Of a stretch of DNA of 64,000 nucleotides, positions 15,783 to 24,335 are shown piece after piece. A program made the position numbers and the translations under genes. Under the pieces are notes generated by a model. The model saw only the letters and a list, made by a program, of their open reading frames with translations, was not told where the DNA came from and ran no database searches. The first letter of the stretch is position 1, and the number at the start of each line of letters is the position of its first letter. The stretch lies in contig NZ_LDJG01000028.1 of assembly GCF_001431425.1 (NCBI RefSeq), forward strand, positions 1 through 64,000, read 5' to 3'. Source of the DNA: Stenotrophomonas nitritireducens. Its GTDB lineage: Bacteria > Pseudomonadota > Gammaproteobacteria > Xanthomonadales > Xanthomonadaceae.

Positions 15783-18700
15783 TCATGCACTGGTCAGCGC
15801 GCGCGCGGCCAGCAGCCGGTCCATGACCGACTTCAGCGCAAGCGGGCGCACCGGTTTGTGCAGCAGGGTCAGGCCCTGCTCCAGCACCTCGCGGCGCGTG
15901 GCCAGGCTGTCGTCGGCGCTGAGGATCAGGGTCGGCCGCGCACCGAAGCGCTCGCCCAGCCGCGCCTGCAGCGCGGTGCCGGTATCGCCGTCGTCCAGGT
16001 TGTAGTCGAACAGCCACAGCGCCGCCGGCGCGGCCTGCATCGCCGCGACCGCACCCGCCTCGGCCGATGCCTCGGCCACGTCGTAGCCCCACCCGCGCAG
16101 CAGCGCCGCCAGGCCGGCCAAGGCCGCCGGATCGTTGTCCACGACCAGCACGCGGATCGCCTCGCGGATGGATGCCGCCCCACCCTGCGGTGGCGGCACC
16201 GCGGCCGCGAACTGCGCCGGCATCTGCACCATGCCCACCGCCACCGAGAACACGGTGCCGCGGCCCAGTTCGCTGCGCAGCCGCAACGGCGCATCCAGCA
16301 GGCCGGCGATGCGGTCGGCGATCGCCAGGCCAAGCCCCAGTCCCTGGCCGCCGCTGTCCTCGCCGCGCCGGAATTCCTCGAAGATGCGCCGCTGCTCGCC
16401 CTTGGCGATGCCCGGCCCGGTGTCGTGCACTTCGATGCGCAAGCTGCCGCCGTCGCGGCGCACGCCGAGCAGCACACCGCCCTGCGCGGTATAGCGCACC
16501 GCATTGGCCAGGAAGTTCTGCAGCACGCGCCGCAGCAGCTGCGGGTCGCTGTTCACCCAGGCGCGGGTCGGCACGTAGCGGAAGGCCAGCCCGCGCGCCG
16601 CCGCCAGCGCGCGGAATTCCGAAGCCAGCGGATCGAGAACTTCGGCCAGCGGCATGTCGCGCGGCTGCGGCACCAGCCCGCCAGCCTCCAGCCGCGACAT
16701 GTCGAACAGGCCGGTCAGCAGCTGCGTGGTCGAATCCAGCGCGCCGCGGATCTGCACCACCGCCTGCCGCTGCGGCGGCGCCTCCACCTGCTGCGCCAGC
16801 GTGTCGGTGAACAGGTGCGCGGCATGCAGCGGCTGCAGCAGGTCGTGGCCGATGGCGGCCAGGAAGCGGCTCTTGGCATCGTTGGCGCGCTCGGCCTCGC
16901 GCTTGGCCGACTCCAGCAGCGCGGTGCGTTCGCCCACGCGCTGCTCCAGCGTCTCGTTGCTGCGCATCAGTTCCTGCTCGGTGCGGCGGAACTCGGTGAC
17001 GTCGGTATAGGTGGCGACGAAACCGCCGCCGGGCATCGGGTTGCCGCGGATCTCGACGATACGGCCATCGGGAAACACGCGTTCGGTCAGGTGCGCGGTG
17101 CCGGCGCGCATGAACGCCAGGCGCCGGTCCACCGCGCGCTCATCGCTGCCGCGCTGCGGCATCGCATGCAGCGCCCAGCGGGTCAGGTCCATGATCGGCC
17201 GGCCGACCTGCAGCAGCTCGTCCGGAAAGCCGAACAACTGCGCATACGGGCGATTCCACGCCACCAGCCGCTGCTCGCGGTCGATCACGCTGATGCCCTG
17301 GCTCATGTTCTGCAGCGCCGCCTGCAGCACCTGCTGGTTGAAGCGCAGGTCCAGCGAGGCCTCGCTGACGATGGCCGCAACCGTGGCCAGCTCGCCGCTC
17401 TCGCGGCGCGCGGCATCCAGCAGCAGCCGTGCCGACGCCGCACCAAGCACCGCGGACAGTTCGCGCTCGACACTGGCCTCGGTCGCCGCCGGCACCGGCC
17501 CCTGCCGCGGCGCATCGGCCAGCAGTCGCTGCACCTTCTCGTAGGGCAGGAAGCGGCGGCCGGCGTCGCGCAGCGCGTCGGCGTCCAGATTGCGGCGGGT
17601 ACGGTCGGGCGTGTCGCGCCGCCACGCCATCGCCAGCAGCGTCACCGCGGTGCCGACGAACAGGCTGGCACCGACCGCACGCCCCAGCGGACTCCAGCCG
17701 GTCAGGCCGAACAGCGCCCCCGGCGCCAGCCAGCGCCAGCCGAACGGCCCCTCCGCCAGCCATGCCGGCACGCGGCCGCCGTTTTCCAGCAGCGTCGGCA
17801 GCAGCAGTACCCACGCCCAGGTGGCGAAGCCGGCCAGCACGCCGGCGATGGCCGCGCGCGGCGGCGTCTGCGGCCGCCAGATGGCGAATGCCAGTACCGG
17901 CACCAGGGTGGCCATCGCCGAGAACGAGATCGCACCGATGTCGGCCAGCACGTTGCCGCCGCCGATCAGCCGGCTGTAGGCCCAGGCCAGCAGCATGATC
18001 ACGCAGATGCCGGCGCGCCGCAGCCACACCAGTTCGCGGCGGTGGTCCCCGCCGGCGCGCGCCCAGGTGCTGCGCAGCAGGCCCGGCGCGAACCAGTGGT
18101 TGCCGATCATCAGGCTCAGGGTCAGGGTGCTGACCACCACCATGCCGGTGGCCGCGCTCAGGCCGCCGAGGAAGGCGAACAGCGCCACCCCGGTATGCCC
18201 GGCCGAGAACGGCAGCGCCAGCGTGTACATGTCGCTGGGCACGCTGTTGCCCAGCAGCGCGCCACCGGCGCGCGCCAGCGGCAGGATCGGCAGCGCGATC
18301 AGCAGCAGGTACAACGGGAACAGCCAGCGCGAGGTACGGATGTCGGCCGGGTCGCGGCACTCGACCACGCCGACGTGGAACTGGTGCGGCAACAGGAACA
18401 TCGCCAGCGCGCCGAGCAGCACCAGCGGCACGAAGCCGCCGGCCGGCGCATCCGCCGCGGGCGCCGGCGGCGGCATCGCCACCCCGTCCAGCCCGAACCA
18501 GACGAAGGCGCCCAGCGCCAGCATCGCACCGAGCTTGAACAGCGATTCGGCGGCCATCGCCAGCACCAGCCCGCGGTTGTGCTCGGACACGTCGGCGCGG
18601 CGCGCGCCGAACAGCATCGCGAACAGCGCCATCGCCAGCGCCACGTACAGCGCGCTGTCGCGCCACGGCGCGGTGTCCTGCGCCGCGTCGGCCGAGCGCA

Positions 18701-19136
18701 GGGTGAGCATGCCGAAGCTCATCGCCACCGCCTTGAGCTGCAGCGCGATGTAGGGAATCAGTCCGAGCGCGGCGATCAGCGTCACCGTCGCCGCCAGCCA
18801 GGCGTCGCGCCCCAGCCGCGCGGCGATCAGGTCGGCCAGCGAGGTGGCATTGGTCTCGCGCGCCAGCCGCACCAGCCGCACCATCATGCCGATGGCCAGC
18901 GCATAGAACAGGATCGCGCCGACGAAGGTCGGCGGCAGCGGCCAGCCGTAGCGCGCGGCCTGGGTCACCGTGCCGTAGAACGTCCACGAGGTGCAGTGCA
19001 CGGCCAGCGACAGCGCATAGACATGGCGCCAGTGACGGGCGAACACGGCCGGCCGGCGCTCACCGTACAGCGCGACGCCGAACATCAGCACCAGCCAGGC
19101 CACCCCGGCCAGCGCCACCGTCACCAGACTCAGCAT
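15783..19136 (-). CDS. Sodium:solute symporter-fused hybrid histidine kinase (CrbS-like)
   Basis: An 1117-residue sensor. Residues 1 to about 510 are a polytopic sodium:solute symporter (SSS) domain; VHCTSWTFYGTVTQAARYG is its marker. A PAS domain (about 600-715, NMSQGISVIDREQRLVAWN) and a coiled linker follow. The kinase core has FLAAIGHDLLQPLHAAHLF with phospho-His764, N- and G-boxes (DTGPGIAKGEQRR, GLGLGLAIADRIAG), and a C-terminal receiver with Asp1044 in LFDYNLDDGD. This layout matches CrbS/MxtR kinases, which control acetate and carbon-source genes through a LuxR-type partner. I start at ATG 19134-19136 (MLSLVTVALAGVAWL); the longer frame adds a non-hydrophobic leader. It lies between the sulfur module and the TonB receptor gene. 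Confidence 0.9.
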   Translation of the reverse strand: MLSLVTVALAGVAWLVLMFGVALYGERRPAVFARHWRHVYALSLAVHCTSWTFYGTVTQAARYGWPLPPTFVGAILFYALAIGMMVRLVRLARETNATSLADLIAARLGRDAWLAATVTLIAALGLIPYIALQLKAVAMSFGMLTLRSADAAQDTAPWRDSALYVALAMALFAMLFGARRADVSEHNRGLVLAMAAESLFKLGAMLALGAFVWFGLDGVAMPPPAPAADAPAGGFVPLVLLGALAMFLLPHQFHVGVVECRDPADIRTSRWLFPLYLLLIALPILPLARAGGALLGNSVPSDMYTLALPFSAGHTGVALFAFLGGLSAATGMVVVSTLTLSLMIGNHWFAPGLLRSTWARAGGDHRRELVWLRRAGICVIMLLAWAYSRLIGGGNVLADIGAISFSAMATLVPVLAFAIWRPQTPPRAAIAGVLAGFATWAWVLLLPTLLENGGRVPAWLAEGPFGWRWLAPGALFGLTGWSPLGRAVGASLFVGTAVTLLAMAWRRDTPDRTRRNLDADALRDAGRRFLPYEKVQRLLADAPRQGPVPAATEASVERELSAVLGAASARLLLDAARRESGELATVAAIVSEASLDLRFNQQVLQAALQNMSQGISVIDREQRLVAWNRPYAQLFGFPDELLQVGRPIMDLTRWALHAMPQRGSDERAVDRRLAFMRAGTAHLTERVFPDGRIVEIRGNPMPGGGFVATYTDVTEFRRTEQELMRSNETLEQRVGERTALLESAKREAERANDAKSRFLAAIGHDLLQPLHAAHLFTDTLAQQVEAPPQRQAVVQIRGALDSTTQLLTGLFDMSRLEAGGLVPQPRDMPLAEVLDPLASEFRALAAARGLAFRYVPTRAWVNSDPQLLRRVLQNFLANAVRYTAQGGVLLGVRRDGGSLRIEVHDTGPGIAKGEQRRIFEEFRRGEDSGGQGLGLGLAIADRIAGLLDAPLRLRSELGRGTVFSVAVGMVQMPAQFAAAVPPPQGGAASIREAIRVLVVDNDPAALAGLAALLRGWGYDVAEASAEAGAVAAMQAAPAALWLFDYNLDDGDTGTALQARLGERFGARPTLILSADDSLATRREVLEQGLTLLHKPVRPLALKSVMDRLLAARALTSA

Positions 19137-19191
19137 GCGTATGGGTTCCCCGTGTGCATAGCGGGCAGGATACGGCGCGCGGCAAGCGCAG

Positions 19192-19425
19192 CGGAACCAC
19201 ACAGCGCACCCGCTCCCGTAGGAGCGGCTTCAGCCGCGATGGCGCGTTCCCGATGAATCACCACACACGCCAAGGCAGCAAGCGCAGAGGAACCGCACAG
19301 CGCATCAGCACTCGTAGGAGCGGCTTCAGCCGCGATGGCGCGTTCCCGATGAACCACCGCGCACGCCAGCAAAGCTGTCTCCAGCAATTTCAGGAAAGCT
19401 CCATCGCGGCTGAAGCCGCTCCTAC
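19192..19425. repeat. Three REP elements in a 96-bp direct duplication plus inverted copy
   Basis: GTAGGAGCGGCTTCAGCCGC starts at 19218 and again at 19314, within a longer direct repeat of 96 bases whose flanks (GGAACC..CACAGCGCA and GCGCGTTCCCGATGAA) also match. An inverted copy lies at 19401-19425. They occupy the upstream region of the hybrid kinase gene and the downstream region of the receptor gene. Confidence 0.85.
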
Positions 19426-19508
19426 CGGGATCGTGCGAGGACGGCGGGAGGGACATCATCCATGGCAGAGCCGCACGAACAGCGGCGCACGCGGGTGGCG
19501 CCATGAAA

Positions 19509-19536
19509 AACCCTCCCTGCGGAGGCAGGGAGGGTT
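19509..19536 (-). terminator. Rho-independent terminator of the TonB receptor gene
   Basis: AACCCTCCCTGC and GCAGGGAGGGTT form a perfect 12-bp stem with a GGAG loop. The minus-strand product ends in a short U run (AAAAA on the + strand at 19506-19510). It lies 28 bases past the receptor stop. Confidence 0.85.
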
Positions 19537-19563
19537 TCGATCCACGACCGGGGAACGTGCGCC

Positions 19564-21831
19564 TCAGAAGTTGTAGCGCAGCGACACGTACCAGTTGCGC
19601 GGCAGGCCGTAGTAGGCGGTCTGGATATTGGCAATGCTGGCAAATTCCTGACCCTCGGTCTTGTACTGCCTGTCGGTCAGGTTGCGCACGCCGGCGCGCA
19701 CCTGCCAGGCCATCTGCGGCGAATCCCATACGCCGTAGACGCCCACCAGGGTGTACGCGTCCTGGCTCAGCACCGCGCGGTTGTCCACGCTCAGCCAGGT
19801 CTTGCCGCGGTAGGACACGTCGCCGCCGAAGGTCAGGTTGCCGTTGTCGCCCAGCCCGAACACATGCTGCAGGGCCACGCGCGCGGTCCAGTCCGGCGAG
19901 AACGGCACGTGGTCGTGGATCACGTTGACCGGGTCATAACCCGGGTAAGCGGGATCATGGCGCGGGTCGTCGAACCGATCGTATTTGGCATCCAGCCAGC
20001 TCAGCTGCCCACTCAGGGTGGTGGCTTCGCCCAGCAACGCGCTGCCTTCCAGTTCGATGCCCTTGATGTTCACCTTGGCGGCGTTCAGCACCGGGAACTT
20101 GAAATCCGGAATCATCGAGCCCGGATTGGAAATCTCCGATACGCGGGCCTGGAAGTCGGAGTAATTGCTGTAGAAGGCCGCCGCGCTGCCACGGAACCGA
20201 CGATCCGCCGACGTGCCCTTCAGGCCCGCTTCGTAGGTCCATACGAATTCCGGGTTGAAGCGGGCGGTCCTGACTTCATACGCGGAATTGGCCCGGCCAT
20301 TGAAGCCTCCGGACTTGAAGCCGCGATTGGCCGACACATAGCCCATCAGGTTGTCGCTGAACGCCTTCTGCAGGCTGACCGAAGGCGTCATCGCCGTCCA
20401 CGACGCCGAGGTCGCCGGGAACGGTACCGTTTCATTCAACCCGGTAAACGGCGCCCCCCAGAAGGTGCTGGTGGTGCGCTCGTAATCCTTGGTGTCCTTG
20501 GTCCAGCGCACACCGGCTGCCAGAGTCCAGCTCGGCGCGAACGTCCAGTTGGCATGTGCGAAAGCGGCTTTCGACGTGGTTTCCAGGTCATCGGAAATGG
20601 TGCGCAGGAACTTCACCTGGCTACCAAGCACGCCGAACAGATCGCTGGCGTAGGCCTCCTGATAGGAAGGAACATTTTCCTTCATGTAATAGGCGCCGAA
20701 GGTCAGGTGCAGGTTGCTGCCATTGTCGTAGTGCAGCTGGAATTCCTGGCTCTTCTGGTTCTGGTCCAATGCGACCAGCACGTCGCCCAGTTCGTACTCG
20801 GAGGCATCGATGTCGATGTACGACTTGGTCTTGAGCTTGCGGTAAGCGCTGATGCTCTTCAGCGTCCACTGCTCGTCGATGTCCCAATCCATTGCCAGCG
20901 AGGCACCGGAGTGCTTCAGGTACTGGCCCTGGCCGTCCTTGAACGAAGTACGGACGCGGCGATCCCACTTGCCGGTTTCGCCCGGCTTGAGCACGACCTT
21001 TCCGAGCACGACATCGGTACGCTCCAGGTTGGCCATCGGTCGACCCAGGGTCAGCGCGGCGTCCTGCTTGGTCGTATCCAGCGACAGGGTGGCGCGGAAG
21101 TTGTCGGCCGGGTTGAAAGCCAGCTTGACGCGCAGCGCCTCGGTGTCGTCGTCGTTGTAGTGCTTGCCGGTGTCGGCATCCCTGACATAGCCGTCGTTGG
21201 TGATCTTGGCACCGGCGACGCTGGCCGCGAAGGTGTCGCTCAGCTTGCCCGACACGTAGAAGCGGCCTTCCAGGCGGCCGTAGTCGCCGGCGGTGACTTC
21301 CACCGCGCCGCCCTCGTTGTCGAACGGGTTCTTGGTGGTCAGCTTGATCGCGCCGCCGGTGGAGTTCTTGCCGTACAGCGTGCCCTGCGGGCCGCGCAGC
21401 ACTTCCAGCTGCTGGATGTCGAACAGCGAGAACAGCGCGCCGTTGATGCGCGAGTAGTAGACGTCGTCCACGTACATGCCCACGCCCGGATCGAAGGTCT
21501 GCAGCGCGTCCGGCTGGCCGATGCCGCGGATGAACACGTTGACGCTGTTGGCCGAGCCGCGACCCTGGGCGATGTTCATGTTCGGCACCGCGCCCTGCAG
21601 GCCTTCCACGGTGGAGGCCTGCAGATCCTTGATCTGCTCCTCGCCGAAGGCCGACACCGCCACCGGCACGTCCTGGATGGACTCGGTGCGGCGGCGCGCG
21701 GTCACGGTGACTTCGTCCAGCTGGGTGGCCTGCTGGTGGCCAGCCGGATGCTGCTGCTCCTGGGCCTGCACGAACGCGGCCGGGGCCAGCAATGCACAGC
21801 CCACGGCCATGCTCAGATACTTGCGCTTCAT
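19564..21831 (-). CDS. TonB-dependent outer membrane receptor
   Basis: A 755-residue outer membrane receptor. The signal peptide (KRKYLSMAVGCALLAPAAFV) is followed by a TonB box-like LDEVTVTARR, the plug domain (about 45-160, with GMYVDDVYYSR and LEVLRGPQGTLYGKNSTGGA), and a 22-strand barrel ending in an aromatic residue (YVSLRYNF). I start at ATG 21829-21831, immediately before the signal. It is divergent from a GntP-type permease, with a shared operator-like motif, and sits between 3HB metabolism genes, so uptake of 3HB oligomers or a related compound is inferred. The family alone does not fix the ligand; it belongs to the broad iron-complex/oligomer receptor group. Confidence 0.92.
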   Translation of the reverse strand: MKRKYLSMAVGCALLAPAAFVQAQEQQHPAGHQQATQLDEVTVTARRRTESIQDVPVAVSAFGEEQIKDLQASTVEGLQGAVPNMNIAQGRGSANSVNVFIRGIGQPDALQTFDPGVGMYVDDVYYSRINGALFSLFDIQQLEVLRGPQGTLYGKNSTGGAIKLTTKNPFDNEGGAVEVTAGDYGRLEGRFYVSGKLSDTFAASVAGAKITNDGYVRDADTGKHYNDDDTEALRVKLAFNPADNFRATLSLDTTKQDAALTLGRPMANLERTDVVLGKVVLKPGETGKWDRRVRTSFKDGQGQYLKHSGASLAMDWDIDEQWTLKSISAYRKLKTKSYIDIDASEYELGDVLVALDQNQKSQEFQLHYDNGSNLHLTFGAYYMKENVPSYQEAYASDLFGVLGSQVKFLRTISDDLETTSKAAFAHANWTFAPSWTLAAGVRWTKDTKDYERTTSTFWGAPFTGLNETVPFPATSASWTAMTPSVSLQKAFSDNLMGYVSANRGFKSGGFNGRANSAYEVRTARFNPEFVWTYEAGLKGTSADRRFRGSAAAFYSNYSDFQARVSEISNPGSMIPDFKFPVLNAAKVNIKGIELEGSALLGEATTLSGQLSWLDAKYDRFDDPRHDPAYPGYDPVNVIHDHVPFSPDWTARVALQHVFGLGDNGNLTFGGDVSYRGKTWLSVDNRAVLSQDAYTLVGVYGVWDSPQMAWQVRAGVRNLTDRQYKTEGQEFASIANIQTAYYGLPRNWYVSLRYNF

Positions 21832-21916
21832 TGGTCTCCCTCCTCCCGGGTATGACACGGCGGCACACGGATGCCGCCCACGCTGCGCACGTTAACGGGG
21901 CGTTAGGGGCTGGCGT

Positions 21917-21931
21917 ATCGTCCGTTCGTAC
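21917..21931. promoter_or_regulatory. Second copy of the GTAC-type motif, between TonB receptor and permease genes
   Basis: ATCGTCCGTTCGTAC matches 13 of 15 bases of the site at 7560-7574. It lies in the 163-base gap between the divergent receptor and permease genes. It is a candidate site for the LuxR-type regulator; binding is not shown. Confidence 0.45.
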
Positions 21932-21994
21932 AGTGGGCCGGCCCGCCCCCGCTCCCGATACTCGCCGGCATCGTGTCTGGCCGGGGAGCCGTGG

Positions 21995-23401
21995 ATGTCG
22001 TTTCTGATCGTACTGGCGGCGCTGTGCTTCCTGATGTTCGTGGCCTACCGCGGCTACAGCGTGATCCTGTTCGCGCCGGTGGCGGCGCTGGGCGCGGTGC
22101 TGCTGACCGACCCGACGCTGGTGCAGCCGATGTTCACCGGCCTGTTCATGGACAAGATGGTCGGCTTCCTGAAGCTGTACTTCCCGGTGTTCCTGCTCGG
22201 CGCGGTGTTCGGCAAGCTGATCGAGATCTCCGGCTTTTCCAAGTCGATCGTCACCGCCACCATCCGGCTGGTCGGCGCGCAGCGCGCGATGCTGTCCATC
22301 GTGCTGGTCTGCGCCCTGCTCACCTACGGCGGCGTGTCGCTGTTCGTGGTGGTGTTCGCGGTCTACCCCTTCGCCGCCGAGCTGTTCCGCCAGAGCAACA
22401 TCCCCAAGCGCCTGATCCCGGGCACCATCGCACTGGGCGCCTTCACCTTCACCATGGACGCGCTGCCGGGCACGCCGCAGATCCAGAACATCATCCCCGC
22501 CTCGTTCTTCGGCACCACCGGCTGGGCCGCGCCTTGGCTGGGCGTGATCGGCACGGTGGTGATCCTGATCCTGGGCATGAGCTACCTGGAATGGCGCCGC
22601 CGCGTGGCGATCGCCAGGGGCGAGGGGTATTCCGGCGCCAACGAGGAGCTGCGCAACGAACCCGAGCCGTTCCAGGGCGACCGCCTGGCACACCCGCTGG
22701 TGGCGGTGCTGCCGCTGCTGCTGGTGGGCGTGGCCAATTTCCTGTTCACCCGCTGGATTCCCGGGTTCTATGGCGAAAGCCAGTCGTTCGTGCCGGCGGT
22801 GATCGGCAACCCGGCTCCCGTGGTGCAGGAAGTCTCCAAGGTCGCCGCGATCTGGGCGGTACAGGGCGCACTGCTGCTGGGCATCCTCAGCGTCATCGCC
22901 TTCGCCTGGAAGCCGGTGGTGGCCGCGTTCGCCGAGGGCACCAAGTCGGCCATCGGCGGCGCCATGCTGGCGTCGATGAACACCGCTTCGGAGTATGGCT
23001 TCGGTGCCGTGATCGCCGCCCTTCCCGGCTTCCTGGTGGTGGCCAACGCGCTGGGTTCGATTCCCAATCCGCTGGTCAACGAAGCCGTTTCCGTCACCGC
23101 CATGGCCGGAATCACCGGCTCGGCCTCCGGCGGCATGAGCATCGCACTGGCGGCGATGGCCGACAGCTTCATCGCCAACGCGCAGGCCGCCGGCATTCCG
23201 ATGGAAGTGCTGCACCGCGTGGCGGCGATGGCTTCCGGCGGCATGGACACGCTGCCGCACAACGGCGCGGTCATCACCGTGCTCGCCGTCACCGGCCTGA
23301 CCCACCGCCAGTCCTACAAGGACATCTTCGCGATCACGGTCATCAAGACCCTGGCCGTGTTCGCCATCATCGGCGTGTACTACACCACCGGCGTGGTCTG
23401 A
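21995..23401 (+). CDS. GntP-family permease, probably for 3-hydroxybutyrate
   Basis: A 468-residue inner membrane carrier with about 12 membrane segments. Marker stretches are GVSLFVVVFAVYPFAAELFR, FTFTMDALPGTPQIQNIIPA, and GSASGGMSIALAAMADSFI followed by GGMDTLPHNGAVITVL, all typical of the GntP/gluconate-type family. Related permeases are linked to bdhA in pseudomonads and act on D-3-hydroxybutyrate. Here bdhA and the oligomer hydrolase are in the same window though not adjacent, which favours 3HB over gluconate. ATG 21995 follows a GGAG site. It is divergent from the TonB receptor, giving an outer plus inner membrane uptake pair. Confidence 0.85.
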   Translation: MSFLIVLAALCFLMFVAYRGYSVILFAPVAALGAVLLTDPTLVQPMFTGLFMDKMVGFLKLYFPVFLLGAVFGKLIEISGFSKSIVTATIRLVGAQRAMLSIVLVCALLTYGGVSLFVVVFAVYPFAAELFRQSNIPKRLIPGTIALGAFTFTMDALPGTPQIQNIIPASFFGTTGWAAPWLGVIGTVVILILGMSYLEWRRRVAIARGEGYSGANEELRNEPEPFQGDRLAHPLVAVLPLLLVGVANFLFTRWIPGFYGESQSFVPAVIGNPAPVVQEVSKVAAIWAVQGALLLGILSVIAFAWKPVVAAFAEGTKSAIGGAMLASMNTASEYGFGAVIAALPGFLVVANALGSIPNPLVNEAVSVTAMAGITGSASGGMSIALAAMADSFIANAQAAGIPMEVLHRVAAMASGGMDTLPHNGAVITVLAVTGLTHRQSYKDIFAITVIKTLAVFAIIGVYYTTGVV

Positions 23402-23450
23402 TCCCGGCGCGGGCGGACACCGCTGTCCCCCAGTAACGCCCCCCTTCTCT

Positions 23451-23613
23451 GTAGAGCGGGGCAGCGCCCCGCTGGGGCACCACCAGCCAAGCCGCCGCCG
23501 GGCACTGCCCGACGCCACAAAGCCGCAACTCCCGCTCTTCTCTGCAGAGCGGGGCACCGCCCCGCTGTGGCACCACCCGCCAAGCCCCCGCCGGGCGCTG
23601 CCCGGCGCTACAG
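23451..23613. repeat. REP cluster, two units of about 93 bp
   Basis: Two units each pair GTAGAGCGGGGC..GCCCCGCT (the second begins GCAG) with a CCGGGC..GCCCGGCGCTAC module in inverted order. It is the same module pair as the array at 3911, in opposite orientation, downstream of the permease gene and convergent with comEA. Confidence 0.8.
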
Positions 23614-23653
23614 GCCGCAGCGCCTCACCTTCCTGCGCAGCGGAACGACAGGC

Positions 23654-23700
23654 AAAAAAAAATCGCCCGGCTGCACGTCACTGTGCAACACCGGGCGACT
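23654..23700 (-). terminator. Rho-independent terminator downstream of comEA
   Basis: Read on the minus strand, TCGCCCGG pairs with CCGGGCGA; TGCAC/GTGCA gives a second inner stem. A run of nine T follows (A run at 23654-23662). It lies about 100 bases after the comEA stop. Nothing else is recognisable between 23701 and 23803. Confidence 0.85.
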
Positions 23701-23803
23701 TCACTTCCCTGTAGGCTTCCTGCCTCTCCCCTGCCTCCTGGCTATGCGGGGTTCTCCGTGTGGCCGTCATCCGGACGACGCACGTTTTTCGATTCCCTTC
23801 CGC

Positions 23804-24136
23804 TCAACGCCTTTCGACCGGTTTGGTCGCCGCCGCCTTGGCGTTCCTGGCGGCGGAGGCGGTTCCTGCGCCTACGCCGATCAGGTCACGATTCCGTTCG
23901 ACCGTCTTCAATCCGATGCCCTTGACCAGCGCCAGTTCCTCGACGCTCTTGAAGGGACCGTTCGCCTGTCGGTATTCGACGATCGCCTGCGCCTTGGCGG
24001 CGCCGACATTCACCAACACCCGGTCCAGCTCCGCCGCGGTGGCGGTGTTGATGTCGACCTTGTCCGTGGCTTGCGCCGATGCGGTCAACAACAACGCCAG
24101 AACCAGTGACTTCAGCATCACGGTGAAAAGCTTCAT
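23804..24136 (-). CDS. comEA: ComEA-like helix-hairpin-helix DNA-binding protein
   Basis: A 110-residue exported protein. The signal peptide is MKLFTVMLKSLVLALLLTAS-AQA. The double helix-hairpin-helix domain follows directly: VDINTATAAELDRVLVNVG, then VEELALVKGIGLKTVERNR, with the lysine/arginine tail after it. ComEA binds double-stranded DNA in the periplasm and ratchets it inward during natural transformation, working with the type IV pilus encoded further right. I start at ATG 24134-24136 because it gives a proper signal peptide; the 26 residues upstream do not. It is divergent from the M20 peptidase gene and followed by a strong terminator, so it is monocistronic. Confidence 0.9.
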   Translation of the reverse strand: MKLFTVMLKSLVLALLLTASAQATDKVDINTATAAELDRVLVNVGAAKAQAIVEYRQANGPFKSVEELALVKGIGLKTVERNRDLIGVGAGTASAARNAKAAATKPVERR

Positions 24137-24263
24137 CGCTGCAACTCCTTGTGGCTTGGACTGGAATGCCGGCATCCCCGCCGGCCAGACCAGTGTTCCG
24201 CGCCACATGAACACAGCCTATCCGCCACGCCTCCGGCCCACAGCCGGCAAACCGCCCGATTCT

Positions 24264-24283
24264 TTGTAGGAAAATTCCTACAA
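24264..24283. promoter_or_regulatory. Palindromic operator-like site at the M20 peptidase promoter
   Basis: TTGTAGGAA-AA-TTCCTACAA has perfect 9-base arms. A good -10 (TAGAAT, 24295-24300) lies 17-18 bases after the -35 position, which falls inside the palindrome. A repressor bound there would block the promoter reading to ATG 24336. The cognate regulator is not in view. Confidence 0.55.
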
Positions 24284-24335
24284 GAGGGACGGCGTAGAAT
24301 GGGCGCACTTGAAACCTTGCAACCGGAGTTCCCGA

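Noticed and set aside
15858-19256. A 1132-residue + strand open frame opposite the hybrid kinase
   Set aside because: Gln/Arg/His-rich shadow frame of a high-GC gene; no domain, no RBS, fully antisense to a well-supported kinase.
20621-23557. A 978-residue minus-strand open frame across the receptor and permease genes
   Set aside because: It is out of frame with the TonB receptor and antisense to the permease; repetitive His/Gln/Gly composition.
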